A stretch of DNA of 25,527 nt from an uncultured Prevotella sp. (GCA_905202125.1 CAJKQX010000034.1:1-25527); one strand, 5' to 3'. Shown: positions 1 through 7,633, counted from the first letter of the stretch. Notes: generated by a model from the sequence alone, not told the origin. Made by a program: numbers and translations.

Positions 1-141
1 TCGACAATACGGTCGCAATACAACAAATATAATCTCCAAAACAGCCATGAACTCTGAGGACCGATTCGGGTTTAATATTTCAAATCCATTATAGGGTCAC
101 AATCTGATTGTCCTGATAAGGCGGAAAATTAATACAGGTTC

Positions 142-204
142 AGTACAGGGCCTTTGTACTGATAGTACAGGGCCATTGTACTGACGGTACAAAGGCCCTG
201 TACT
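142..204. repeat. 22-bp-period palindromic array 1 (three units)
   Basis: Three units start at 142, 164 and 186, exactly 22 bp apart. Units 1 and 2 are AGTACAGGGCCTTTGTACT and the same with one change (CAT for CTT in the core); unit 3 is essentially the reverse complement of unit 1. Each unit is a near-palindrome with 6-bp arms AGTACA/TGTACT around a GGGCC core. The array lies 3' of the citrate synthase gene, so it could form hairpins in that mRNA, but no T-run typical of a terminator follows directly. The rest of 1-263 shows no gene I can support. Confidence 0.9.
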
Positions 205-263
205 ATTTTAAGAAAAACCGATGCTCCCTGCAAGCCATATCACACGGCATTCCGATACTTACG

Positions 264-1610
264 TCATCGCTCATCCAGAGGTACATACTCCTTGTCGTCG
301 AGCACGTTTTTGTAGGCCGGACGGATGATGCGTCGTCCCTCGAAATTGAGTTCCTCGATGCGGTGAGCCATCCATCCCACGATGCGCGACATGGCGAATA
401 TCGGAGTGTAAATCTCCTGCGGCAGTCCTATCATCTCGTATATGAATCCCGAGTAGAAATCCACATTGGCGCAGAGCGGTTTCTTGGTGTTGCGCCGGGC
501 GGCCACACACTTGATGCTCTCCTGTTCGAGCAGTTTGAGGAATTCGTATTCCTCCTCGCGTCCCTTCTCCTTAGCCAGGTCGCCGGCGAGGCGTTTTAGC
601 TCCACTGCTCGCGGGTCGCTCACGGTGTAGACGGCGTGACCTATGCCGTAGACCAGTCCGCTTTGATCGTAAGCCTGTTTGTCGAGGATGCGGTTGATGT
701 ACGTATCGATTTCGTTGATATCCTTCCAGTCGGTGATATTCTCCTTCAAGTTATGAAACATCCTTATCGCCCGTATGTTGGCACCGCCGTGGAGCGGACC
801 CTTGAGCGAACCGATGCCGGCAGCTATGCTCGAATAGGTGTCGGTGCGGCTTGACGATGTCACGCGCACGGTGAACGTCGAGTTGTTACCTCCGCCATGC
901 TCCGCCTGAATGATGAGGAGCATGTCGAGCATACGCACATCCAGTTCGGTGTAGTTCTCGTCCTTAAGCATATAAAGGAAATTTTCGGCTATCGACATAC
1001 CCTCACGAGGATGGCGTATGTTGAGCGAGCGCCCCTGCACACTGTGGCGGTAGATATTGTAGGCGTAGGCCACGATGGTGGGGAAACGCGCCATGAGTTC
1101 CACGGCCTGACGCATGAGATTGTCGCGCGAGAGATCATCGGGATTGGGATCGAACGTGTACATCTCGAGCACGGTGCGCGCAAGAATATTCATGATATTC
1201 GAACCTTCCAGGTCGAAGATGTGCACAATCGACTTATGGTCCAGAGCCATATTGTCGGTGATGAGTTCCTTGAACGACGCCAGTTCCTCGGCATCCGGCA
1301 GATTACCCGAGAGCAGGAGGAAAGCTATCTCCTCGAATCCACATCTTTTCTCGGCAAGGAGCGGACTGACGAGGTCATCCAACTCGTAGCCGCGGTAGAA
1401 CAACTTGCCTGCCGTGGGCGTGAGCACCCCGTTCTCGTCGCGGTCGTAGCCCACCACATTACCGATGTTGGTCAGCCCCACGAGCACACCGCTGCCGTCC
1501 TCGTTGCGAAGGCCGCGTTTCACGCCGTATTTTTTGAACAAGTCATTGTCTATCTTGCACGAGTTCTTCACCTCGTCAGACAATTTGTATATCAGATATT
1601 CCTTTTTCAT
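264..1610 (-). CDS. gltA: Citrate synthase
   Basis: Condenses oxaloacetate and acetyl-CoA to citrate in the cytoplasm. The 448-residue product carries the family's catalytic residues: His274 in GPLHGGAN, His325 in GIGHAVYT and Asp384 in NVDFYSG. The length fits a type II-like bacterial enzyme with a somewhat extended N-terminus. It is the last gene of the acn-icd-gltA operon, 25 nt after the icd stop. No Shine-Dalgarno site is visible before the ATG, which is usual in this phylum. Established knowledge: in Bacteroides this gene set supplies 2-oxoglutarate for glutamate synthesis rather than running a full cycle. A 2-methylcitrate synthase is a conceivable alternative, but the aconitase/isocitrate dehydrogenase neighbours make citrate synthase much more likely. 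Confidence 0.96.
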   Translation of the reverse strand: MKKEYLIYKLSDEVKNSCKIDNDLFKKYGVKRGLRNEDGSGVLVGLTNIGNVVGYDRDENGVLTPTAGKLFYRGYELDDLVSPLLAEKRCGFEEIAFLLLSGNLPDAEELASFKELITDNMALDHKSIVHIFDLEGSNIMNILARTVLEMYTFDPNPDDLSRDNLMRQAVELMARFPTIVAYAYNIYRHSVQGRSLNIRHPREGMSIAENFLYMLKDENYTELDVRMLDMLLIIQAEHGGGNNSTFTVRVTSSSRTDTYSSIAAGIGSLKGPLHGGANIRAIRMFHNLKENITDWKDINEIDTYINRILDKQAYDQSGLVYGIGHAVYTVSDPRAVELKRLAGDLAKEKGREEEYEFLKLLEQESIKCVAARRNTKKPLCANVDFYSGFIYEMIGLPQEIYTPIFAMSRIVGWMAHRIEELNFEGRRIIRPAYKNVLDDKEYVPLDER

Positions 1611-1635
1611 ATTCGTCAGTTATATTCTTTATCAC

Positions 1636-2814
1636 CTACATTGCTTGTATGAGCTTCTCGCCGAACGCCTTTGTTCCTACCGCTTGTCCGTCGGGCATGA
1701 ACCGCGCCAGGTCTATTGTGGCACATCCTTTGGCAAACAGTTTCTCGATGGCGGCGGTTATCAGTTCGCCCGCCTCGTGCCATCCCATGTAGTCGAGCAT
1801 CATCACCGCCGAGAGTATCATGCTGCACGGGTTCACCTTGTCCATTCCCGCGATGTCGGGAGCGATGCCGTGTGTGGCCTCGAAGATGGCGTGTCCGGTG
1901 TCGTAATTGATGTTGCCGCCGGGCGCGATGCCTATGCCTCCCACCTGTGCGGCAAGCATATCCGACACGTAATCGCCGTTGAGATTCATCGTGGCGATGA
2001 CCTTATAGTCCTGCGGACGGAGCAGAGCATTTTGCAGGAAGGCGTCGCAGATGCAGTCGTTGACGACAAGCCGTCCGTCGGCCAGTTCCTCGGCATACTC
2101 ACGCCGGGCCAGTTCGTAGCCCCATTTCTTGAATCCTCCCTCGGTGAATTTCATTATGTTGCCTTTGTGAACGAGCGTCACCGTGCGCAGATCGTGAGAC
2201 AGGGCGTAGTCGATGGCGCTGCGTATGAGCCGCTCGCTACCCTCGCGCGACACCGGCTTTACTCCGAAGCCCGATGTCTCGGGAAAACGTACTTTCGTCA
2301 CGCCCATTTCCTCAGAGAGGAACTTATAGAATTTCTCCGCCTCGGGCGAACCCGCCTCCCACTCTATTCCAGCATATATATCCTCGGTGTTCTCGCGGAA
2401 TATGCACATATCCACATACTCGGGATGTTTCACCGTGGCCTCCACGCCCTTGAAATAGCGCACCGGTCGCTGGCAGACATAGAGGTCGAGGGTCTGTCGG
2501 AGGGCCACATTGAGCGAGCGCATACCGCCGCCCACAGGTGTCATCAGCGGACCTTTGATGCCCACGAGATAGTCCTTGAAAGCATCGACCGTGGCTTGGG
2601 GCAACCATTCTCCGGTCTGTTCGTGAGCCTTGCCACCGGCAAGCACCTCCATCCATTCTATCCTTCTACGTCCAGAGTAGGCTTTTGCGACAGCCGCATC
2701 CACCACCTTTTGACATACGGGAGTAATCTCCGCGCCCACTCCGTCACCCTCTACGAAGGGGATGGTGGCCACATCGGGCACTGTGAGTATATTGTTTTGC
2801 TTTGTTATCTTCAT
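1636..2814 (-). CDS. icd: Isocitrate dehydrogenase, probably NAD-preferring
   Basis: Oxidatively decarboxylates isocitrate to 2-oxoglutarate. The 392-residue product is a homodimeric bacterial-type enzyme: the substrate-binding serine is Ser100 in GGGMRSLNVALR, followed by the arginine-containing segment RQTLDLYVCQRPVRY, and the C-terminal cofactor loop is HGIAPDIAGMDKVNP. At the E. coli Lys344-Tyr345 positions that grip the NADP 2'-phosphate it has Asp320-Ile321, and Ile367 replaces Tyr391; Arg371 (Arg395) is kept. Asp-Ile is the known signature of NAD-dependent homologues. I chose the ATG at 2814 because it overlaps the aconitase stop as ATGA and gives the usual N-terminus; an in-frame upstream extension to 2865 lies inside the aconitase gene and is unlikely to be used. 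Expression is probably translationally coupled to aconitase. Confidence 0.95.
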   Translation of the reverse strand: MKITKQNNILTVPDVATIPFVEGDGVGAEITPVCQKVVDAAVAKAYSGRRRIEWMEVLAGGKAHEQTGEWLPQATVDAFKDYLVGIKGPLMTPVGGGMRSLNVALRQTLDLYVCQRPVRYFKGVEATVKHPEYVDMCIFRENTEDIYAGIEWEAGSPEAEKFYKFLSEEMGVTKVRFPETSGFGVKPVSREGSERLIRSAIDYALSHDLRTVTLVHKGNIMKFTEGGFKKWGYELARREYAEELADGRLVVNDCICDAFLQNALLRPQDYKVIATMNLNGDYVSDMLAAQVGGIGIAPGGNINYDTGHAIFEATHGIAPDIAGMDKVNPCSMILSAVMMLDYMGWHEAGELITAAIEKLFAKGCATIDLARFMPDGQAVGTKAFGEKLIQAM

Positions 2815-5078
2815 TGTTTCTGTTTTGATTGAACATAATTGAGTGCGCTGCCACAACGGAACCATTCTATCTGCGTGGCATTGTATGTATGGTCGGCCTC
2901 GAACGATTCGGTCGTGCCGTCATCGTGTCGGAGTGTCACCGTGAGGCGTTTGCCCGGAGTGAAGGCCGTGAGTCCCGTCACCGAGATGCGGTCGTTCTCG
3001 CGTATGCGGTCGTAATCATCCTTGTCGGCGAAGGTCAGGGCGAGCATGCCCTGCTTCTTGAGATTGGTCTCATGAATGCGGGCGAAGCTCTTGGCCAGCA
3101 CCACCTTCACGTTGAGGTATCGCGGTTCCATCGCCGCATGTTCGCGCGAGCTGCCCTCGCCATAGTTTTCTTCGGCCACCACAACCGATGACAGTCCGGC
3201 CGCCTTATATTTTTTTGCAGCGTCCGAAACGGCCGTTTCCTCACCGTCAATGGCACACACCACACTGTTGGTCTTGTCGTTGAAGGCATTGACGGCACCC
3301 ATGAGCATGTTGTCCGATATGTTTTGCAGATGTCCTCTGAATCGGAGCCACGGTCCGGCCATAGATATATGGTCGGTGGTGCATTTGCCTTTCACCTTTA
3401 TAAGAAGTTGCATATCCGTGAGGTCGTTGCCGTCCCACGGAGCGAAAGGAGCCAGACGTTGCAGCCGGGCCGAGTCGGGCGCGATTATCACCTCGGTGTC
3501 CTCGTCGCCACATCCGGGCTGTATGAGCACGTTGTCGGCCTCATCGAAACCGCCTCGGGGGAACACATCGCCGGAGGGAGCGTCCAGCATGACCTGTCGA
3601 CCGTCCTTGTCGGCGATACTGTCGGTAGCGGGATTGAAATCAAGACGGCCCGCCACGGCCAGCGCTATTGTCATCTCGGGGCTCGCCACGAAAGCGTATG
3701 TATTGGGATTACCGTCGGCACGGCGGCGGAAATTGCGGTTGAACGACGTCACTATCGAGTTGGGGCGGTTGTTGTCATCGGTATGTCGTTTCCACTGTCC
3801 GATGCAAGGACCGCAGGCGTTGGCCATGATCATGGCACCGATGCGACGGAAATCATCGAGTATGCCGTCGCGTTCGGCCGTGCGGCGTATCTGTTCGGAG
3901 CCGGGATTGATTATTATCTGTGCCTTGACGGGAATGTTTCTGGCGTATGCCTGACGTGCCACAGAGGCGGCACGGCACAGGTCCTGATAAGACGAATTGG
4001 TGCACGAGCCTATCAGCCCCACCTCCACTGCCGGCGGATAATTGTTGTCGCGCACACGGTCTTTCATCTCGGAGACTGTCGTTGCAGCGTCGGGCGTGAA
4101 CGGACCGTTGAGATGTGGCTCAATGGCAGAGAGGTCAATATCCATCAGCATGTCGTAGTACCGGTCGGGCTGCGAGTACACCTCGCTGTCGGCTTTGAGA
4201 TTGTCACTGTTGTCGGCAGCCATAGAGGCCACCTCCGTGCGACCCGTACGACGCAGATACTCGGCCGTATTGTCGTCGAAGGGGAATATGGAGCATGTGG
4301 CACCGAGCTCGGCTCCCATATTACAAATCGTGGCACGACCCGTGGCCGATATCGACTCCAGTCCGTCGCCGAAATACTCGAGTATGGCGTTAGTGCCGCC
4401 CTTGACGGTCAGCTGTCCCAATATCTCGAGAATGACATCCTTTGGTGCGGCCCATCCGCCGAGCTTTCCGGTCAGTCGCACACCGATAATCTTGGGCATG
4501 CGCAGTTCCCAGGGCTGTCCCGTGAGCACATCCACGGCATCCGCGCCACCCACTCCGACGGCCACCATACCGAGTCCTCCGGCGTTGGGTGTGTGCGAGT
4601 CGGTGCCCACCATCATTCCTCCGGGGAAGGCATAGTTCTCGAGCACCACCTGATGTATGATGCCCGCGCCGGGCCGCCAGAATCCTATCTTGTACTTGGC
4701 CGACACCGATTTGAGGAAATCATACACCTCTTTATTAGTCTGTCCGGCCACCGGCAGATCCTCATCGGCTCCGTTGTCGGCGCATATCAGATGGTCGCAA
4801 TGCACCGATGCCGGCACCTGCACACTGTCCTTGCCGGCGTTCATAAACTGGAGCAGGGCCATCTGCGCCGTGGCATCCTGCATGGCCACACGGTCGGGGC
4901 GAAACTCCACATAGTCCGTGCCACGTTCATACACCTTCAGACTGTCTGCATCGAAAACATGAGCATAAAGCACCTTCTCGGCAAAAGTGAGCGGACGCCC
5001 CATGCGACGTCGTGCATTGTCCACCTTATTTGAATAGGAAGAATAAAAATTCCTAAGCATTTCATTATCCAGTATCAT
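2811..5078 (-). CDS. acn: Aconitate hydratase, mitochondrial type
   Basis: Interconverts citrate and isocitrate using a [4Fe-4S] cluster. From the ATG at 5078 the protein has 755 residues, matching mitochondrial aconitase rather than the roughly 860-890 residues of AcnA or AcnB. Cluster ligands are Cys359 in GSCTNSS and Cys422/Cys425 in NACGPCIGQW; substrate-binding motifs DSHTPNAGG (about 160), SFNRNF (about 445) and GEGSSREHAA (about 640) are present. A TTG eight codons upstream is also in frame, but the ATG starts the conserved region and follows an A-rich TAAAAAG tract. First gene of acn-icd-gltA, sharing ATGA with icd. Such an aconitase has been described in Bacteroides fragilis. Confidence 0.96.
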   Translation of the reverse strand: MILDNEMLRNFYSSYSNKVDNARRRMGRPLTFAEKVLYAHVFDADSLKVYERGTDYVEFRPDRVAMQDATAQMALLQFMNAGKDSVQVPASVHCDHLICADNGADEDLPVAGQTNKEVYDFLKSVSAKYKIGFWRPGAGIIHQVVLENYAFPGGMMVGTDSHTPNAGGLGMVAVGVGGADAVDVLTGQPWELRMPKIIGVRLTGKLGGWAAPKDVILEILGQLTVKGGTNAILEYFGDGLESISATGRATICNMGAELGATCSIFPFDDNTAEYLRRTGRTEVASMAADNSDNLKADSEVYSQPDRYYDMLMDIDLSAIEPHLNGPFTPDAATTVSEMKDRVRDNNYPPAVEVGLIGSCTNSSYQDLCRAASVARQAYARNIPVKAQIIINPGSEQIRRTAERDGILDDFRRIGAMIMANACGPCIGQWKRHTDDNNRPNSIVTSFNRNFRRRADGNPNTYAFVASPEMTIALAVAGRLDFNPATDSIADKDGRQVMLDAPSGDVFPRGGFDEADNVLIQPGCGDEDTEVIIAPDSARLQRLAPFAPWDGNDLTDMQLLIKVKGKCTTDHISMAGPWLRFRGHLQNISDNMLMGAVNAFNDKTNSVVCAIDGEETAVSDAAKKYKAAGLSSVVVAEENYGEGSSREHAAMEPRYLNVKVVLAKSFARIHETNLKKQGMLALTFADKDDYDRIRENDRISVTGLTAFTPGKRLTVTLRHDDGTTESFEADHTYNATQIEWFRCGSALNYVQSKQKQ

Positions 5079-5099
5079 CTTTTTACAAATTGATTTCGG

Positions 5100-5132
5100 C
5101 AAATTTACAAAAAAATACTCACAATTATCAAT
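5100..5132 (-). promoter_or_regulatory. Candidate promoter of acn-icd-gltA
   Basis: Read on the minus strand, TAAATTTG (5107 to 5100) matches the Bacteroides -7 consensus TAnnTTTG. An ATTG at 5132 to 5129 lies 21 bp upstream as a weak -33 element. Transcription would start around 5095, leaving a leader of only about 15-20 nt. The rest of the acn to tyrosine phosphatase gap is AT-rich without other clear signals. Confidence 0.5.
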
Positions 5133-5224
5133 ATTTCGAAGAATTATTATCGAAATGATATCAAATTGCGAATATTAACGTGAAAATGTTGTATTTTTAT
5201 ACAAAGTCCAAACAGTTTGCGTCC

Positions 5225-5241
5225 CGAATGGAATTCATTCG
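5225..5241. terminator. Weak hairpin after the tyrosine phosphatase gene
   Basis: A 6-bp stem CGAATG/CATTCG with a 5-nt loop abuts the stop codon of the minus-strand gene. No T-run follows it on the minus strand, so termination here is only a possibility. Confidence 0.2.
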
Positions 5242-5715
5242 TCAGTCGGTCAGCGAGGAGAGCAGCGCCGCGCAGGCATCCTCTATCAGGTCGAGTGCGT
5301 AATCGAAATCGGCCTCACCGCCGTAGTAAGGGTCGGGCACGACTGTGGCGCCCTCATGACGGGTGATATACGAGGCGAGCATGCGCACCTTGTCGCGGTC
5401 GGCCGAGTTGCGCGCCATCGATGTGACAGTGCGATAGTTGTCGTGATCCATGACGAGTATCATGTCGAAACGGTCGAAATCGCGCACCGAGAACTGTCGT
5501 GCACGGCTGTCGAAGCGATATCCCCGCAGTGCGCCGCGGCGCCGCATACGACTGTCGGGCAACTGTCCCACGTGCCAGTCGCCTATGCCGGCCGAATCGA
5601 TAAAGAACTCGTCGCCACGCCCTGCATCGTCCACCATCCGGCGCATGACACCCTCGGCGGCGGGACTGCGACATATATTGCCGAGGCAAAGGAACAAAAG
5701 TTGTTTCTTACTCAT
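5242..5715 (-). CDS. Low-molecular-weight protein tyrosine phosphatase
   Basis: Cytoplasmic phosphatase of 157 residues. The P-loop CLGNICRS sits at Cys10-Ser17 with nucleophile Cys10 and Arg16, and the general acid is Asp128 in the DPYYGG motif; both are diagnostic of the LMW-PTP family. The ATG at 5715 places the P-loop at the usual distance from the N-terminus; in-frame sequence further upstream lies inside rmuC and is not family-like. The start overlaps the rmuC stop by 8 nt, so the two are probably co-translated. LMW-PTPs often pair with tyrosine kinases of exopolysaccharide systems, but no such kinase is in this window, so the substrate is unknown. The ArsC-like arsenate reductase fold is related, but the DPYYGG segment favours a phosphatase. 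Confidence 0.93.
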   Translation of the reverse strand: MSKKQLLFLCLGNICRSPAAEGVMRRMVDDAGRGDEFFIDSAGIGDWHVGQLPDSRMRRRGALRGYRFDSRARQFSVRDFDRFDMILVMDHDNYRTVTSMARNSADRDKVRMLASYITRHEGATVVPDPYYGGEADFDYALDLIEDACAALLSSLTD

Positions 5716-7084
5716 TATCTTCAAATTTTTCCAACAGGTCGGTCTCGGCCTGAGGTATGGGATGATTGGCGCTCTCCTTGACGCCGAGCGCCACCAGTTC
5801 ATTAGCCTTCTGCACTATGCTCTGGCGTCCGGTGTACACCTTATTATATGTGTCGTCATAATCCTTGTGGAGCGTCTCGATGTCCTTTTTCATCTTGTCG
5901 AACCGCTTGACAAACTCGCCCACGCGCTTGATCATCTCCTCGGCCATGTCGAACACCTTCTTCTGGCTCTCGGTCTGGGCATACTGTCGCCATGCTATCT
6001 GTATGATCTTGAGTATGGCCATGAGGTTTTGCTGACCGGTGATGAATACATGTCGCTCGAAAGCCTCGCGCCAGAGCTTTGGTTCGCGGGCCAGAGCCAG
6101 CTGGAGAGCCCCCTCGTTGGGCACGAACATAATGACGAAATCAATGGCCCGACGCGGCTGTTTAATGTATCGGCTGTAATCCTTCTTGGCCAGATTGACG
6201 GCCTGTGTGCGTACCGAGCGTACCAGTTCGTCGGCGTATTTCTGTCGCAGGGCCTCGTCGTCGGTGTTCACATATTTATAATAAGCGTCGATCGACATCT
6301 TCGAGTCGATCACCACGTCCTCGTTGCCGGGATAGTGGAGTATGACGTCGGGAATCATGCGCCTGCCGCTCTCGTCGTTGACTATGACATTGCCCTTGTC
6401 GTCGGTGATGGTCTGCTGCACGTCGTAGTCCTCACCGCAGCGATATCCCTGCACGTCGAGAATCTCGGTCAGCATGCGCTCACCCCAATTGCCTTGCGCC
6501 TTGTTACCACCTCGTATGACGTTGGTGAGCATGGTGGCGGTGCGGTCTATCTTCATGGTGTTGTCGCTCATGGCCTTGAGCTGTTCGGAGAGGGATGCCG
6601 TGGAACGGGCCGTCTCGGTGTTGGTGTTGGTGATGGCCTGCTGGAGCTGCTTGAGGTTCTCCTTCAGCGGTTGGGTGATGTTCTCCATCGTCTCGGCGTT
6701 ACCCGTACGCAGACGGTCGGAGGTCTGGTTGAGCACGGTGGTGGCCAGATTGGCAAACTGCTCCTGCACGGTCTTGAGTTGCTGTTCGAACTGTTCGCGC
6801 CGCAGCTGCGCCTCCTTGCTGTTGTGGTCGCGCTCGGCCCGCAGTTCGGTGGCGGTGCGCTCCAGGTCGAGCTGCACACGGGTGAGCTGTTCGGAGAGTG
6901 AGGCCGCAGAGGCACGGGCGCTGTCCAACTCGATGCGCAACTGATCTGCCTGTCCCCTGTGCTGCTCTACGGCATTATTGGCGAGCAAGAGTCCGGCCTC
7001 GAGGTTCTTGTTCCTCGACATCATGAAGAGACAGACCCCGGCGGCACCGACGAGCAAGCCTATGAATAAAAAAACGAATTCCAT
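5708..7084 (-). CDS. rmuC: RmuC family DNA recombination/stability protein
   Basis: 458 residues with the RmuC architecture: an N-terminal membrane segment at about residues 2-22 (EFVFLFIGLLVGAAGVCLF), a long coiled coil rich in Glu, Gln and Arg to about residue 190, then the conserved nuclease-like core containing GNWGERML, a DVILHYP segment, VIDSKMS and FVPNEGAL. In E. coli RmuC limits inversions at short inverted repeats; the biochemical activity is inferred to be a nuclease. I chose the ATG at 7084 because AGGA lies at good spacing upstream; an in-frame ATG at 7132 has no such site. It is followed, with an 8-nt overlap, by the tyrosine phosphatase gene. Confidence 0.92.
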   Translation of the reverse strand: MEFVFLFIGLLVGAAGVCLFMMSRNKNLEAGLLLANNAVEQHRGQADQLRIELDSARASAASLSEQLTRVQLDLERTATELRAERDHNSKEAQLRREQFEQQLKTVQEQFANLATTVLNQTSDRLRTGNAETMENITQPLKENLKQLQQAITNTNTETARSTASLSEQLKAMSDNTMKIDRTATMLTNVIRGGNKAQGNWGERMLTEILDVQGYRCGEDYDVQQTITDDKGNVIVNDESGRRMIPDVILHYPGNEDVVIDSKMSIDAYYKYVNTDDEALRQKYADELVRSVRTQAVNLAKKDYSRYIKQPRRAIDFVIMFVPNEGALQLALAREPKLWREAFERHVFITGQQNLMAILKIIQIAWRQYAQTESQKKVFDMAEEMIKRVGEFVKRFDKMKKDIETLHKDYDDTYNKVYTGRQSIVQKANELVALGVKESANHPIPQAETDLLEKFEDNE

Positions 7085-7212
7085 ATATATTCCTGTTTGT
7101 AAACGAGAAAAGACATCCATATCGTCCGACATGACGCACAGAAATTATCACCGCCGCTCATACACCACAGGAGTGACACTGCGCGAAAGGACCTGCAATC
7201 GGTCGGACAACA

Positions 7213-7220
7213 CAAAATTA
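7213..7220 (-). promoter_or_regulatory. Possible -7 box upstream of rmuC
   Basis: TAATTTTG on the minus strand fits TAnnTTTG and would give a leader of roughly 120 nt before rmuC. No good TTTG -33 element lies at the expected distance, so this is tentative. Confidence 0.3.
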
Positions 7221-7248
7221 CAAATAAAAATCGGAACACATGCGATAA

Positions 7249-7444
7249 CCTGCATTATTCATTGAATTTCCTGCTACGAATCCCAACCGACAGCACCTCA
7301 GCAAAGTGCTCACTCTTTCTCTTTGAATGTAGGGTTCACTACATTCTGCGTGTGAAAGTAACATTCTGCATCGGCATCGTTGTGTTTTCGCTGATGCACA
7401 GCCATTTGGTATTCTCGATGGAGGAATCCTATGAATAATGCAGG
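7249..7444. repeat. 196-bp element bounded by a 14-bp perfect inverted repeat
   Basis: CCTGCATTATTCAT at 7249-7262 is matched exactly by its reverse complement at 7431-7444. Inside are an 8-bp perfect hairpin GAATGTAG/CTACATTC (7325-7346), a 9-pair stem with one wobble around TGCATC/GATGCA (7367-7398) and a direct repeat ACATTCTGC at 7341 and 7361. There is no convincing ORF. It could be a MITE-like non-autonomous transposable element or a structured RNA; I see no clear target-site duplication at the ends. Confidence 0.6.
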
Positions 7445-7455
7445 TGAAATCCAAA

Positions 7456-7481
7456 ACTGTGTGCGCACACGGCGGTTTTTT
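7456..7481 (+). terminator. Terminator-like hairpin after the inverted-repeat element
   Basis: The perfect palindrome GTGTGCGCACAC (7461-7472 region) is extended by short flanking pairs and followed by TTTTTT at 7476-7481 on the plus strand. No plus-strand gene lies upstream, so if it is a terminator it would end a non-coding transcript from the 7249-7444 element. Confidence 0.35.
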
Positions 7482-7503
7482 ATTGAAAAAACGATAAAAA
7501 TAA

Positions 7504-7534
7504 TTTGGCAAATATAAAAAATGTAATATCTTTG
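7504..7534 (+). promoter_or_regulatory. Consensus Bacteroides-type promoter
   Basis: TTTG at 7504-7507 is separated by exactly 19 bp from TATCTTTG at 7527-7534, an ideal match to the TTTG-N19-TAnnTTTG consensus. It is the best promoter in the window and drives the short leader unit upstream of the TIGR02757 gene, with a start near 7538. Confidence 0.8.
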
Positions 7535-7572
7535 CAGTAGTTATCCTGAAAACAATCTTTTTACCTTAAGAA

Positions 7573-7596
7573 ATGAGACTAGTACCTATTGAATAA
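7573..7596 (+). CDS. Candidate 7-residue leader peptide MRLVPIE
   Basis: ATG to TAA with seven codons, preceded by a purine-rich TTAAGAA, lying between a consensus promoter and a terminator hairpin whose stem begins 4 nt after the stop. The position is that of an attenuator leader peptide, but an ORF this short can arise by chance; conservation would decide. Confidence 0.3.
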   Translation: MRLVPIE

Positions 7597-7600
7597 AGTG

Positions 7601-7633
7601 AAGCGGTCGCCTGTGAAGGTTGTCGCTTTTTTT
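7601..7633 (+). terminator. Intrinsic terminator upstream of the TIGR02757 gene
   Basis: A stem of about 11 pairs, opening with AAGCG (7601-7605) and closing with CGCTT (7624-7628) around a GTGA loop, with some G-U pairs and one mismatch, runs into TTTTTTT ending at 7633. The stem and T-run geometry is that of a rho-independent terminator. Confidence 0.65.

Larger units (their letters stand above)
7538..7633 (+). ncRNA. Short leader transcript or sRNA ending at a terminator
   Basis: From the predicted start near 7538 the transcript is about 95 nt long. It contains a 7-codon ORF (7573-7596) and ends in a hairpin plus T-run (7601-7633). It is either a small RNA or an attenuated leader of the TIGR02757 gene that starts at 7692. 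I do not recognise a named RNA family. The exact 5' end is inferred from promoter spacing. Confidence 0.5.

Noticed and set aside
1465..2832. Long plus-strand ORF (455 codons) opposite icd and gltA
   Set aside because: It is antisense to two genes with clear catalytic motifs, and its product has low-complexity His/Arg-rich composition with no family resemblance.
3324..5033. 569-codon plus-strand ORF opposite aconitase
   Set aside because: A shadow of the aconitase reading frame: no start context, no recognisable domain, composition typical of antisense frames in GC-biased genes.
5450..6901. 483-codon plus-strand ORF opposite rmuC and the phosphatase gene
   Set aside because: It spans two genes on the other strand and resembles no protein; the Leu/Val/Gly-rich product mirrors the coiled-coil codons of rmuC.
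7218..7511. 97-codon minus-strand ORF between rmuC and the TIGR02757 gene
   Set aside because: It runs through the inverted-repeat element and terminator-like palindrome, has a Cys/Arg-rich composition and no homology I can see.
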